Positions 18,528-27,480 are shown, counted from the stretch's first letter. The stretch: DNA of 64,000 nt from Pseudomonas sp. 21 (GCF_000955805.1 NZ_JYOA01000004.1:1-64000), one strand, 5' to 3'. Notes: generated from the sequence alone by a model not told the origin. Made by a program: numbers and translations.

Positions 18528-19756
18528 CCCAATTGCCACAACCCGACCTCAACTACCTGCAGCGCGTGCTGCTGGAAATGCTCGCCATCCCCAGCCCCAC
18601 CGGCTTCACCGACACCATCGTGCGATACGTCGCCGAGCGGCTGGAGGAGATCGGCGTACCCTTCGAGATGACCCGCCGCGGGACCATCCGCGCCACCCTG
18701 CTGGGCCGGCGCAAAAGCCCTGACCGCGCCGTCTCGGCGCACCTGGATACCATTGGCGCCATCGTCCGCGAGATCAAGCCCAACGGCCGCCTGGCCCTGG
18801 CGCCGGTAGGCTGCTGGTCGAGCCGCTTCGCCGAGGGCAGCCGGGTCACGGTGTTCTGCGAGAACGGCGTGTTCCGTGGCAGCGTGCTGCCGCTGCTGGC
18901 CTCCGGGCATGCCTTCAACACCGCCGTGGATACCCTGCCGATCAGTTGGGACCACGTCGAATTGCGCCTGGACACCTACACCGCCAGCCGCGCCGACAGC
19001 GAATCGATCGGCATCGCCATCGGCGATTTCGTCGCCTTCGACCCGCTGCCCGAATTCACCGAGAGCGGCCACATCAGCGCCCGCCACCTCGACGACAAGG
19101 CCGGCGTTGCCGCGCTGTTGGCTTCGCTGAAAGCCATCGTGGAAAGCGGCCAGGTGCCCCCCATCGACTGCCACCCGCTGTTCACCATCACCGAGGAGAT
19201 CGGTTCCGGCGCAGCCGGCGCGCTGCCCTGGGATGTCAGCGAGTTCGTCGGCATCGACATCGCCCCGGTGGCCGAGGGGCAGAACTCCAGCGAACACGCG
19301 GTGAGTGTGGCGCTGCAGGACTCTGGCGGGCCGTACGACTTCCACCTCTCGCGCCACCTGCTGCGCCTGGGCGAACGCCATGAAGTTGCCGTACTGCGCG
19401 ACCTGTTCCGCTACTACCACAGCGATGCGCAGTCGGCGATCACCGCCGGCCATGACATCCGTACCGCCCTGCTGGCCTTCGGCTGCGACGCCACCCACGG
19501 CTACGAACGCACCCATATCGACAGCCTCGCCGCCCTGGCGAAGCTGCTCACGGCGTACATGCTCAGCCCGCCGGTATTCGACAGCGACGCGGAACCCAGC
19601 GAGGGCACGCTGGAGCGCTTCAGCAAGCAGCTGGAGCACCCGGTACACATGGAAAGCACCACCCATGTGCCGCCGGTGGACGACCTGATCGACAGCGGTG
19701 ACGCCTCCGAAAGGAGCAGCGACAAAGGCAAGGACCCGGACAGGAAAAAGAACTGA
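18524..19756 (+). CDS. M42-family peptidase of the NAGGN osmoprotectant system
   Basis: Zinc aminopeptidase-like protein, 410 aa. M42/M20-type metal ligands are visible: HLDTIGAIV, HLDDKAGVAALLASLKA, ITEEIGSGAAGALPW, VGIDIAPVAEGQ and TAGHDIRTALLAFGCDATHGYERTHIDSL. It is the third, translationally coupled (ATGA) gene of the NAGGN trio and is a fixed member of that locus in related bacteria (established knowledge). Its exact step is not settled; turnover of NAGGN or of its dipeptide precursor is the natural inference. The C-terminus ends in a charged, Lys/Asp-rich tail. Confidence 0.88.
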   Translation: MTQLPQPDLNYLQRVLLEMLAIPSPTGFTDTIVRYVAERLEEIGVPFEMTRRGTIRATLLGRRKSPDRAVSAHLDTIGAIVREIKPNGRLALAPVGCWSSRFAEGSRVTVFCENGVFRGSVLPLLASGHAFNTAVDTLPISWDHVELRLDTYTASRADSESIGIAIGDFVAFDPLPEFTESGHISARHLDDKAGVAALLASLKAIVESGQVPPIDCHPLFTITEEIGSGAAGALPWDVSEFVGIDIAPVAEGQNSSEHAVSVALQDSGGPYDFHLSRHLLRLGERHEVAVLRDLFRYYHSDAQSAITAGHDIRTALLAFGCDATHGYERTHIDSLAALAKLLTAYMLSPPVFDSDAEPSEGTLERFSKQLEHPVHMESTTHVPPVDDLIDSGDASERSSDKGKDPDRKKN

Positions 19757-19772
19757 AGCTGCACTCGGCGCG

Positions 19773-19794
19773 GCGCGGGACTACAATCCCGCGC
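19773..19794. promoter_or_regulatory. Inverted repeat enclosing a TACAAT -10 before the YheU-family gene
   Basis: An 8-bp perfect inverted repeat (GCGCGGGA / TCCCGCGC) surrounds CTACAA, so a TACAAT -10 hexamer at 19782-19787 sits inside the palindrome. No good -35 is visible. It could be a short hairpin or an operator over the core promoter of the next gene. Confidence 0.4.
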
Positions 19795-19815
19795 TGCGAT
19801 TTCGAGTACCCCGCC

Positions 19816-20046
19816 ATGCTGATTCCTTACGACCTGATCGAAGCCGACACCCTCGACAACCTGCTGGAAGACTTCGTCACCCGCGAAGGCACCGACAACG
19901 GCGACGACACGCCGCTGGACGTGCGCGTGGAGCGCGCGCGCCATGCGCTCAAGCGCGGCGAGGCGGTGATCGTCTTCGATCCGGAAAGCCAGCAGTGCCA
20001 GCTGATGCTGAAAAGCGAAGTGCCCAAAGAGTGGCTGGAAGACTGA
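19816..20046 (+). CDS. YheU-family (UPF0270) small protein
   Basis: Small acidic cytoplasmic protein, 76 aa, matching the UPF0270/YheU family from its start (MLIPYDLIEADTLDNLLEDFVTREGTDNG) to its end (VFDPESQQCQLMLKSEVPKEW). The length is typical. Function is not established. It lies 59 bp after the NAGGN operon and appears to have its own -10 hexamer. Confidence 0.9.
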   Translation: MLIPYDLIEADTLDNLLEDFVTREGTDNGDDTPLDVRVERARHALKRGEAVIVFDPESQQCQLMLKSEVPKEWLED

Positions 20047-20059
20047 GTGACGGCTTTTC

Positions 20060-20146
20060 GTAGGAGCGAGCTTGCTCGCGAACCCTACGCTCACCGAACA
20101 CACCAGCGCTGACGGTTACTCCGTTCGCGAGCAAGCTCGCTCCTAC
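20060..20146. repeat. REP-like inverted pair, type A
   Basis: A perfect 24-bp unit (20060-20083, starting GTAGGAGCGAGC) and its exact reverse complement (20123-20146) are separated by 39 bp. Each unit is itself partly palindromic (GCGAGCTTGCTCGC). It fills the 131-bp spacer between two convergent genes and may help end transcription or protect 3' ends. Confidence 0.85.
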
Positions 20147-20177
20147 AACGTCCGGTCCTCTGCCGATGGACGGCAGA

Positions 20178-20507
20178 TCAGGGCGCGAGGCGAGGCCCGA
20201 GCAGCACCACGCTGGCGCCGATCACGCAGAGCGCCACGCCGACCCAGTCGCTCCACAGCGGGCGACTCTTCTCGACGAAAGCCAGCCAGAACAGCGACGC
20301 GGCGACGTAAATGCCGCCGTACGCGGCATACGCACGCCCGGCGTAGTTTGCCTCGACACGGGTGAGCAGCAGGGCAAATACCGTCAGGCTGAGCAACCCG
20401 GGAATGACCCACAGAGCGCTCTTGTCCAGGCGCAGCCAGAGGTAGAAGGCGTAGCAGCCGGCGATCTCGCAGAACGCGGCAAGGACGAACCAGAGGTAGT
20501 TGATCAT
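20178..20507 (-). CDS. UPF0060 (YnfA-like) small membrane protein
   Basis: Inner-membrane protein, 109 aa, with four hydrophobic helices. Family sequence features include [20 protein letters not shown] at the N-terminus, [26 protein letters not shown] in the middle and [17 protein letters not shown] at the end. YnfA-like proteins resemble SMR transporters in topology; substrate unknown. GGAAAG precedes the ATG. Confidence 0.9.
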   Translation of the reverse strand: MINYLWFVLAAFCEIAGCYAFYLWLRLDKSALWVIPGLLSLTVFALLLTRVEANYAGRAYAAYGGIYVAASLFWLAFVEKSRPLWSDWVGVALCVIGASVVLLGPRLAP

Positions 20508-20538
20508 GGGGTACTTTCCGTGGCGGGCAGTGCGCCGG

Positions 20539-20964
20539 TCAGCCGCGCAGGCCGCCCTCGCGTTCCCAGGCGCAGCGCACTTTCAGCTCGCCTTCGCGGG
20601 GGCTGTGGAAGCCGTTCTCGGACTCCCAGCGGAAGGTGTGGCTGCCGTTGACTTCGGTTTCCAGGTGCACCACCGCGCTGGCCCAGTAGAGGCGGCGCAG
20701 CAGGGCTTCGAACTGTTCGACCCAGAGTTTCCACTCGTACTCGATGGTCTGGTAGCTGGCGCCGAAATGGATCACCTGGGACTGGTACAGGCCCGCGCCT
20801 TCGGTCTCGCAGCGGCTGAACATCTCGCGGCCGAGGAACGGCCAGGCCTCGCCCATGGGCAGGCTGTCGAGCACCTTGCGGTTGGCGGCGCGGCGCAGGC
20901 GGCGCTCCATCGAGTCGCCGGGCCAGTCGCGGATGCAGCCATAGACGATGGATTCAGAGTGCAA
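20539..20964 (-). CDS. Conserved hypothetical protein, probable TTG start
   Basis: I do not recognise a domain. With the TTG at 20964 the product is 141 aa, soluble, with many aromatic and charged residues (about 45 residues in: [17 protein letters not shown]; later [35 protein letters not shown]). The TTG is preferred because GGAAGAA lies just upstream; another TTG at 21021 extends the frame but has no ribosome-binding site. It sits 31 bp upstream of the UPF0060 gene on the same strand and may be co-transcribed with it. There is no signal peptide. Confidence 0.65.
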   Translation of the reverse strand: MHSESIVYGCIRDWPGDSMERRLRRAANRKVLDSLPMGEAWPFLGREMFSRCETEGAGLYQSQVIHFGASYQTIEYEWKLWVEQFEALLRRLYWASAVVHLETEVNGSHTFRWESENGFHSPREGELKVRCAWEREGGLRG

Positions 20965-21060
20965 GCGGGTTCTTCCTTCAATGACACCGGAGCCTTCTAA
21001 CACAGGCCTGACGATGCGCAAAGCACGAATCCCAAGCGTTGGGCAGTCGCCCGAAAAAGC

Positions 21061-21091
21061 AAAAGCCCCGCGAAATGAGCGGGGCTTTCAC
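21061..21091 (-). terminator. Rho-independent terminator of the SDR gene
   Basis: On the minus strand GAAAGCCCCGCT / AGCGGGGCTTTT-like arms form a strong hairpin followed by TTTTGCTTTTT. It lies about 110 bp downstream of the SDR stop codon. Confidence 0.8.
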
Positions 21092-21202
21092 CGGGGTCCA
21101 ACGTACATCAGCCAGGCAGGCCGGTGACTAAAACTAACCCTTTGCACCGGCCTGGGCAAGCCCTGTCTTTCATTGCACCGAAAGGGGGCGAAAACCCTGC
21201 GA

Positions 21203-22015
21203 TTACGAAAGACTGCGGCGCTTGGCCTGCATCTTCTCGGCCATCTTCGCCATCTCGTCGTAGATCGCCTGCGGGTTCTGCTGCTTGATCTGCCAGGCCA
21301 TGCGGCCCTGCTCGTGGGGCAGGATCATGAAGACATCGCGGGCCACTTCCTGGTGGATGTAGTCGGCGATGTCGGCGGCGCTGATGGGCGAGCTTTCCAG
21401 CAACTTGCCGACCTGGGTCTTCATTTCCGGGCTCGGGCCGCGGAAGGAATCCAGCAGGTTGGTCTGGAAGAACGACGGGCAGACCACGTGGACCTTCACG
21501 TCCACCAGGCTGAGGTCGGCCAGCAGGCTTTCCGAGAGCGCCACCACGCCGGCCTTGGCCACGTTGTAGTTGCTCATCGCCGGGCCCTGCATCAGGGCAG
21601 CCATGGAGGCGATGTTGACGATGCGCCCCTTGCTCTTCTCCAGCAGCGGCAGGAAGGCCTTGCAGCCCTTGACCACGCCCATCAGGTTGATCGAGATCTG
21701 CCAGTCCCAGTCTTCCAGCGACAGTTCGCTGAAGAAGCCGCCGGAAGCGACCCCGGCGTTGTTGACGATGATGTCGATGCCGCCGAATTTCTCTTCGCAG
21801 GACTGCGCCAGCTGGGTCAGCTGGCTGTAGTCGCGCACGTCGCAGCGCTGGGTGAAGCCGTCACCGCCGGCCTCGCGCACCAGCTTGAGGGTTTCCTGCA
21901 GGCCTGCTTCGTTGACGTCGGCCAGCGCCAGCTTCCAGCCCTCGCGGGCCCAGCGCAGGGCGATTTCGCGTCCGAGGCCGGAACCGGCGCCGGTGATCAT
22001 GATGCGATTTTGCAT
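21203..22015 (-). CDS. Short-chain dehydrogenase/reductase
   Basis: Classical SDR oxidoreductase, 270 aa. It has the N-terminal cofactor motif TGAGSGLG (residues 8-15), the NNAG motif (IIVNNAGVASGG), the catalytic Ser in IVNIASMAALM, and the Tyr-Lys pair in YNVAKAGV. Asp at the end of the second strand (LALADVNE) suggests NAD(H) preference. ATG at 22015 is the natural family start (MQNRIMITGAGSG); the longer upstream frame is non-homologous sequence. No strong ribosome-binding site is visible. Substrate unknown. Confidence 0.88.
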   Translation of the reverse strand: MQNRIMITGAGSGLGREIALRWAREGWKLALADVNEAGLQETLKLVREAGGDGFTQRCDVRDYSQLTQLAQSCEEKFGGIDIIVNNAGVASGGFFSELSLEDWDWQISINLMGVVKGCKAFLPLLEKSKGRIVNIASMAALMQGPAMSNYNVAKAGVVALSESLLADLSLVDVKVHVVCPSFFQTNLLDSFRGPSPEMKTQVGKLLESSPISAADIADYIHQEVARDVFMILPHEQGRMAWQIKQQNPQAIYDEMAKMAEKMQAKRRSLS

Positions 22016-22182
22016 AGGGGAGGTCTGCCTTTTCTTGTCTTGTTCGGGACGGGTGATCGACAGGGTTTGTCGACGACTGTGGCCCGAAGTGTAACCAAGG
22101 CTTTCCGCTATCAGCGGCGAAATCAGGGCGCTGAATGCCCCTGGCAAACCGCCGGCGCACTAGCGCTTCGCGGGTTGCGCGG

Positions 22183-22482
22183 TCAGGCCTGGAGGAGCAC
22201 GCAGAGCTTGCCCAGTACCAGGGCGATACCGGCGGAGACAAGGAGGTGGGCGGCGCAGTTGATGCGCTCGCGCTTGAGCTGGGCGAATTGCCGGATGCGG
22301 TAGCGCAACAGGAAGCTGCCCAGCGCCACGGGAAGCGCCGGGCCGAGGAAGGCGAATTGCCAATAGCGGTCCGGGTTGACCACCGGGTCCAGGGTCATGG
22401 CTTCGGCCAACGGCGGCAGGCCCAGCCCGCACTGGACGAGCAACCACACCACGCCGAGCACAACCAGTACGACGCCCAGCAT
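22183..22482 (-). CDS. Small membrane protein of unknown function
   Basis: A 99-aa protein with three predicted hydrophobic helices (about 2-20, 42-60 and 78-97), joined by a basic loop (RYRIRQFAQLKRER). I do not recognise a family. GGGAG precedes the ATG. Same strand as the SDR gene but separated from it by 167 bp. Confidence 0.7.
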   Translation of the reverse strand: MLGVVLVVLGVVWLLVQCGLGLPPLAEAMTLDPVVNPDRYWQFAFLGPALPVALGSFLLRYRIRQFAQLKRERINCAAHLLVSAGIALVLGKLCVLLQA

Positions 22483-22597
22483 CCCTACAACTCCCTGATG
22501 GCAAAGGCCCAGTATGTTAGTACAGGAGCCCCGCGAGGGCTGTGCGACGAATCACCCTGTGACGTATCGGCGCGCTGACAGTTGCAGCGAGGACAGC

Positions 22598-22626
22598 CAT
22601 TGGCAATGGAGCGGGCATTGCCAATG
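22598..22626. repeat. Perfect 11-bp inverted repeat in a 250-bp spacer
   Basis: CATTGGCAATG and CATTGCCAATG with a 7-base loop, at 22598-22608 and 22616-22626. No T run follows. It lies between the small membrane protein gene and the REP pair; function unknown. Confidence 0.6.
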
Positions 22627-22643
22627 GAGCGAGGATCGAATCA

Positions 22644-22713
22644 TCGCGGACGGAGTCCGCTCCTGCGCGGCGATGAGGTCCGTGGCCGACGTAGGAGCGG
22701 ACTCCGTCCGCGA
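22644..22713. repeat. REP-like inverted pair, type B
   Basis: Units of about 23 bp built on GTAGGAGCGGACTCCGTCCG: a left arm in reverse orientation (22644-22666, one mismatch) and a right arm in forward orientation (22691-22713). The arms therefore point away from each other, opposite to the type A pairs. Between codirectional genes. Confidence 0.8.
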
Positions 22714-22732
22714 CGCTCTTGCCAGTGCCCGG

Positions 22733-22892
22733 TCAGATATGTCCGAGCAACAACAGCACCAGCAGGACGACCAGTACGACACCGATGACGCCCGAGGGGC
22801 CGTAACCCCAGTTGCGCGAGTGGGGGAAGACCGGCAGGCCACCGATCAGCATCAAGATCAGGATGATCAACAGAATGGTCCCGAGTCCCATA
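22733..22892 (-). pseudogene. DUF3309 small membrane protein gene, frameshifted
   Basis: The ATG at 22892 follows a strong AGGAG and begins MGLGTILLIIL, typical of DUF3309 proteins. The remaining residues of that family (LMLIGGLPVFPHSRNWGYGPSGVIGVVLVVLLVLLLLGHI, then TGA at 22733-22735) are all present but in a different frame. The span is 160 bases, one more than the 159 needed for 52 codons plus stop. The extra base lies near 22859-22862, where the minus strand reads CCTTGATC instead of the expected CCTGATC. Either a recent frameshift or a sequencing/assembly error; with the base removed the gene is intact. Confidence 0.75.
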
Positions 22893-23012
22893 TCGTCTCT
22901 CCTCTTTCAGTCGACGAGGGGCGATGGCTCGCGGTGGTGCGATAGGCCAGCGCTTATGGTTTCCGACTGGGAGGACGCGCGGAAGATTCAAAGAATCTGC
23001 ACGGACTCGGGA

Positions 23013-23639
23013 TCAGCTCAAATCGCGGGGTAATGAGCCCTTGCGCAGGCGCAGGAACATCAGCGCGGCGGTGCGCGCATCACCGATAGCGGTGTGACGG
23101 CCTTCGATGGGGATATCCAGATTGCGCGCCAGGGTGTCGAAGCGCAGGTCCAGGTGCAGGTCGGGAAAGCGCCGGCTCATCTTGCGGTGGTAGATCTCCG
23201 AGACCTCCACGCGGGGGTTGTCCAGCCGTGCAGCGAGTTGCTCACGCAGGTGCCGGCGCAGCACGGCGACGTCGAAGGACAGGTAGTAACCCAGCAGCGG
23301 ACGTTCGCCGATGAAGGCCTGCACCCGGCGCAGCGCCTCCACCAGCGGCAGCTGGCCTTCGAGGTCGGCGCGGCGCAGCTTGTGGATGCGGATCGACTCG
23401 CCGTCCAGCGACGACGGCGGCTCCACCAGCAGTTCCAGGCGCTCGCCGAGGATCAGCTTGCCACGGCGGATCACCACCGCGCCGATGCTGAGGATGTCGG
23501 CCTTGCGCGGGTCGAGGCTGGTGGTTTCCAGGTCCAGCGACACCAGCTCTTCCGCTTCCGCCGGATCATGCCGCCACCAATAGAGGCGGCGACGCCAGGC
23601 GGACCAGTGCGGATCGGGGGCAACGACGCAGGCGTTCAT
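23013..23639 (-). CDS. DEDDh 3'-5' exonuclease (DnaQ-like)
   Basis: Exonuclease-type protein, 208 aa. Catalytic motifs in order: SLDLETTSLDP (Exo I Asp-Glu), GYYLSFDVAVLRRHL (Exo II Asp) and HTAIGDARTAALMFL (Exo III His and Asp), which is the DEDDh pattern of the polymerase III epsilon/PolC-type family. Cytoplasmic. Its ATG overlaps the stop of the upstream cNMP/CBS/nucleotidyltransferase gene (ATGA), and this pair sits beside actP in Pseudomonas (PA3232-PA3234 from memory). Whether it acts on DNA, RNA or nucleotides is not shown. Confidence 0.85.
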   Translation of the reverse strand: MNACVVAPDPHWSAWRRRLYWWRHDPAEAEELVSLDLETTSLDPRKADILSIGAVVIRRGKLILGERLELLVEPPSSLDGESIRIHKLRRADLEGQLPLVEALRRVQAFIGERPLLGYYLSFDVAVLRRHLREQLAARLDNPRVEVSEIYHRKMSRRFPDLHLDLRFDTLARNLDIPIEGRHTAIGDARTAALMFLRLRKGSLPRDLS

Positions 23640-25426
23640 CGGGTCTCCAGGTGGAATTGGCGGCTCAGGCTCTGCTTGAACTTCTTCACGGTGTGCAGCC
23701 CGAAGCGCAGCAGGTCGCGCTCGTGGCGGCTGAGACGGGAAACATCGAGCCCCTGTTCGCGGCCGTCGCGCTGGCCGTCCAGTTGCTGACGCAGGCGCAG
23801 CTGGAGAAACAGCTCGAAGGCTTCGACCAGGTTGTCGACCAGCGACTCATCCAGCACGCCAAGCGCCTTCAGGGCGGCGAGGCGGCCAAGTGTGCCGCGC
23901 TCGTCCAGCCCTTCGCGCACGGCCAGCACGCGGGCGCCGTGGACGATGGGAAAGATGCCGCCACGCTTCACGTCCAGCTGCGCGTCCTGGGTTTTCAGTT
24001 GGCCGAGGAAGGTCAGCGGCGTGTCGAACTGCAGGGCCGGCAGCGCCAGGTCGCTCATCCAGCGGCTACTGTCGCCGGCCAGCTCGTACTGGCATTCGCG
24101 CAGGCTGTCGAACAGCCTCCGGTTGCCCGCCACCGGCCAGGCATCGGCGAGGATCGACAGGCGCATCAGTTGTTCGGGGCGCCCCTGCAGCGGCAGCTCG
24201 CGCAACTCGCGCTGCCATTCCGACAAGGGTTTGCACCACTCCGGCCGGCTGGCCATCACGCCGCCGGGACACGTCGGGTAGCCGAACTCCAGCAACGCGG
24301 CGGAGAAGCGCTGCATCAGCAACAGGCCCTGCTCCACCGGCAGGCCGTCGTCGAGGATCAGCGCGTTGTCCTGGTCGGTCTTGAGCAGTTGCTCCGCGCG
24401 TCCTTCGCTGCCCATCACCAGCAGGCAGCAGCGGCCGCGCAACACCGGCGGGACCTGCAGTTCGAAGAGGCGCTCGAGCAGTTGCTCGTTGAGTGCGCTG
24501 ACCAGTTGCATGATGAAGCGCAGGCGGATGCCATTACCCGCCAGGGTCGCGATCAGCGTGTGCAGGGTCTCGGCGGCGGCGCGCAGCTCGGCCTCGCTTT
24601 CGGCGCGGGCAATGCGCAACGCCAGCACGTGGGAGTGCGTGGAGAACAGGCTGAGCACCTGGGTCAGGTGCAGCAGGCCGACCACCCTGCCCTCTTCGCA
24701 CACCGCCACGCGTTCGATGCGCTGGCGGGTCATGAGGATCATCGCGTCGAAAAGAAAATCGCCCAGCTCGACGTGGCTCAGCGGCCGGTGCGCCAGCGGG
24801 CCGATGGGTTGCGCCTCGCTGAAGCCGTCGCGGAAGTGCGCGGTCATCAGGTCGGTGCGGGTGACGATGCCCAGCGCGCCGTCCTCGCGCACCAGCAGCG
24901 CGTCCGCGCCGCGGCTGAGTTGCAGGCGCGCCGCGTCACCCAGCGACAGGCCGGGCTCGACTTCGATGGCGGGCAGCAGGTGCTCGATGGCAATGCGGGT
25001 CAGGATGAATTCGGCAAGGTTCTGCCCGTCGCGGCGTTCCAGCTGGCGCTTGCTGGCCAGGTCCGCGCGGAAGAAGCGGGCGAACTGCGGGTTATCCGTG
25101 CACAGCTGGTGGAACACCGCCGCCGGCAGTTCGTAGACGATGCTCTCCTCCACCGCCCGGTAGCGGTGCTTGCTGCTGCCGGAGAACAGCCCGCGCACGT
25201 CGAACAGGTCCTCGGCGCCGTACTGGGCGAACAGCTTGCCGTCCTCGCCGCACTCCTCGATCACGCCCTTCATCAGCACGAACAGGCAAGGCACCGGCGC
25301 CCCGGCTTCGAGCAGCACTTCGTCGACGGTGTAGTAACCCACGCTCAGCGCGTCGCGCAGTTGCTCGCGCTCCAGCGGGCGCAACTGGTCGAAGGGAGGC
25401 GAGGCGAAATTGAAATCGTCGGACAT
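23636..25426 (-). CDS. cNMP-binding / CBS / DUF294 nucleotidyltransferase protein
   Basis: Multidomain cytoplasmic protein, 596 aa. Domains: cyclic-nucleotide-binding-like domain (about 15-125), CBS pair (about 150-280), a DUF294 putative nucleotidyltransferase core (about 310-440, with VMGSEGRAEQLLKTDQDNALIL providing the GS motif and acidic residues), and a DUF294 C-terminal domain (about 455-590). Such proteins are thought to be ligand-sensing nucleotidyltransferases, but their targets are not established. Coupled by ATGA to the exonuclease and located just downstream of actP on the same strand, so a link to acetate or nucleotide signalling is possible. Confidence 0.87.
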   Translation of the reverse strand: MSDDFNFASPPFDQLRPLEREQLRDALSVGYYTVDEVLLEAGAPVPCLFVLMKGVIEECGEDGKLFAQYGAEDLFDVRGLFSGSSKHRYRAVEESIVYELPAAVFHQLCTDNPQFARFFRADLASKRQLERRDGQNLAEFILTRIAIEHLLPAIEVEPGLSLGDAARLQLSRGADALLVREDGALGIVTRTDLMTAHFRDGFSEAQPIGPLAHRPLSHVELGDFLFDAMILMTRQRIERVAVCEEGRVVGLLHLTQVLSLFSTHSHVLALRIARAESEAELRAAAETLHTLIATLAGNGIRLRFIMQLVSALNEQLLERLFELQVPPVLRGRCCLLVMGSEGRAEQLLKTDQDNALILDDGLPVEQGLLLMQRFSAALLEFGYPTCPGGVMASRPEWCKPLSEWQRELRELPLQGRPEQLMRLSILADAWPVAGNRRLFDSLRECQYELAGDSSRWMSDLALPALQFDTPLTFLGQLKTQDAQLDVKRGGIFPIVHGARVLAVREGLDERGTLGRLAALKALGVLDESLVDNLVEAFELFLQLRLRQQLDGQRDGREQGLDVSRLSRHERDLLRFGLHTVKKFKQSLSRQFHLETR

Positions 25427-25501
25427 CCGTAATCCTTCCCTGTCAAAAAAGCGGGGCCGGAGGTGTTTCCATCTCCGGCCCCGGCAGGTTAGCTCAGGCT
25501 A

Positions 25502-27172
25502 TCAGTGGGCAGCTGCGCCACTGGCACCCAGGCCGGTCTGCGAACGGATGAACTGCGGGAAGAAACGCGCGCGCTCTTCGTCGGCAGCGGTCGACTTGTC
25601 GGTGATGGAGAAGAACCAGATGCCGATGAAGGCCACGGCCATGGAGAACAGCGCCGGGTACTCGTACGGGTAGATGGCTTTCTCGTGGCCGAGGATCTGT
25701 ACCCAGATGGTCGGGCCGAGGATCATCAGGGTCACCGCGGTGATCAGGCCGAGCCAGCCGCCGATCTTCGCGCCACGGGTGGTCAGCTTCTTCCAGTACA
25801 TGGAGAGCAGCAGTACCGGGAAGTTGCAGCTGGCGGCGATGGAGAAGGCCAGGCCGACCATGAAGGCGATGTTCTGCTTCTCGAACAGGATGCCGAGCAC
25901 GATCGCGACCACGCCGAGGCAGACGGTGGTGATCTTCGAGACGCGCAGTTCATCCTTCTCGTTGGCCTTGCCGCCCTTCAGCACGCTGGCATACAGGTCA
26001 TGGGAGACGGCCGAGGCACCGGCCAGGGTCAGGCCGGCAACCACCGCAAGGATGGTGGCGAAGGCCACGGCGGAGATGAAGCCCAGGAACAGGCTGCCGC
26101 CCACGGCGTCGGCCAGGTGCACGGCGGCCATGTTGTTGCCGCCCAGCAGCGCGCCGGTGGCGTCCTTGAAGTCCGGGTTGGTGCTGACCAGCAGGATCGC
26201 GCCAAAGCCGATGATGAAGGTCAGGATGTAGAAGTAGCCGATGAAGCCAGTGGCGAAGAACACCGACTTGCGGGCTTCCTTGGCGTCACTGACGGTGAAG
26301 AAGCGCATCAGGATGTGCGGCAGGCCAGCGGTGCCGAACATCAGCGCGAAGCCCAGGGAGAACGCCGAGATCGGGTCCTTCACCAGGCCGCCGGGGCTCA
26401 TGATGGCCTCGCCCTTGGGGTGGACCTTGATGGCTTCGGAGAACAGGGTGCTGATGTCGAAGTTGACGTGCTTGAGCACCATGATCGCCATGAAGGTGGC
26501 GCCCGAGAGCAGCAGCACGGCCTTGATGATCTGTACCCAGGTGGTGGCGAGCATGCCGCCGAACAGCACGTACAGCACCATCAGGATGCCGACCAGCACA
26601 ACCGCGACGTGGTAGTTCAGGCCGAACAGCAGCTCGATCAGCTTGCCGGCGCCGACCATCTGCGCGATCAGGTAGAAGGCCACGACCACCAGCGACCCGC
26701 AGGCGGACAAGGTGCGGATGTCCTTCTGCTTGAGGCGGTAGGACGCCACGTCGGCGAAGGTGTACTTGCCCAGGTTGCGCAGGCGTTCGGCGATCAGGAA
26801 GAGGATGATCGGCCAGCCGACCAGGAAGCCGATGGAGTAGATCAGGCCGTCGTAGCCGGAGGTGAACACCAGCGCGGAAATACCCAGGAAGGACGCGGCG
26901 GACATGTAGTCGCCGGCGATCGCCAGACCATTCTGGAAGCCAGTGATGCTGCCACCGGCGGTGTAGAAGTCGGCGGCGGATTTGCTGCGCTTGGAGGCCC
27001 AGTAGGTGATGCACAGGGTCAGGCCGACGAAGGCGACGAACATGACGATGGCGGAGACGTTCAGCGGCTGGCGCTGCACCTCGCCGGTGAGGGCGTCAGC
27101 CCAGAGTGCGGGGGCCCAGAGCGCGGGAACGAGGGCGGCCAGCGCGAGGGCCGCAGAATTTCGGCCTTTCAT
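25502..27172 (-). CDS. actP: Cation/acetate symporter ActP
   Basis: Sodium:solute symporter family, 556 aa, for acetate and other short carboxylates. An N-terminal signal-like segment (about 5-25) is followed by about 13 membrane helices. Typical segments include [50 protein letters not shown] and the acetate permease-like [35 protein letters not shown]. The ATG overlaps the stop of the DUF485 gene upstream, the standard yjcH-actP pairing. The acetyl-CoA synthetase gene is not in the window. PAO1 PA3234 from memory. Confidence 0.94.
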   Translation of the reverse strand: MKGRNSAALALAALVPALWAPALWADALTGEVQRQPLNVSAIVMFVAFVGLTLCITYWASKRSKSAADFYTAGGSITGFQNGLAIAGDYMSAASFLGISALVFTSGYDGLIYSIGFLVGWPIILFLIAERLRNLGKYTFADVASYRLKQKDIRTLSACGSLVVVAFYLIAQMVGAGKLIELLFGLNYHVAVVLVGILMVLYVLFGGMLATTWVQIIKAVLLLSGATFMAIMVLKHVNFDISTLFSEAIKVHPKGEAIMSPGGLVKDPISAFSLGFALMFGTAGLPHILMRFFTVSDAKEARKSVFFATGFIGYFYILTFIIGFGAILLVSTNPDFKDATGALLGGNNMAAVHLADAVGGSLFLGFISAVAFATILAVVAGLTLAGASAVSHDLYASVLKGGKANEKDELRVSKITTVCLGVVAIVLGILFEKQNIAFMVGLAFSIAASCNFPVLLLSMYWKKLTTRGAKIGGWLGLITAVTLMILGPTIWVQILGHEKAIYPYEYPALFSMAVAFIGIWFFSITDKSTAADEERARFFPQFIRSQTGLGASGAAAH

Positions 27173-27480
27173 TGCTGGGCCTCCTTGAGGATTTCCTGAT
27201 TCATGCGGTCGAATTCGCCGTTCGCGCGGCGCACGTAGATGCCGGTGAGCACGAAGGCCGAGAGAATCAGCCCGACACCCATGGGGATGCCCCAGGTGAC
27301 GGACGAATCGGCACTGATCTTCGCGCCGAGCAGTTGCGGCTGGAAGGCGATGAGCAGGATGAAGAGCACGTACAGGCCCAACATGATCAGGGAGAGCAGC
27401 CAGGCGAATCGCTCGCGCTTGGCCACCAGCTCTTTGAAGCGCGGATTGGTATCAATCCGCTGGTAGATGCTGTCGTTCAT
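27169..27480 (-). CDS. DUF485 (YjcH) membrane partner of ActP
   Basis: Small inner-membrane protein, 103 aa, with two helices (about 26-48 and 63-85). The N-terminus ([30 protein letters not shown]) is diagnostic of DUF485/YjcH. It is always found just upstream of acetate symporters and overlaps actP by four bases here. AGGAC precedes the ATG. Role in acetate uptake is inferred from this constant pairing. Confidence 0.92.
   Translation of the reverse strand: MNDSIYQRIDTNPRFKELVAKRERFAWLLSLIMLGLYVLFILLIAFQPQLLGAKISADSSVTWGIPMGVGLILSAFVLTGIYVRRANGEFDRMNQEILKEAQQ

Noticed and set aside
20060..20146. CRISPR repeats
   Set aside because: The repeated units are inverted pairs scattered at distant sites, not direct repeats with regular spacers; no cas genes.
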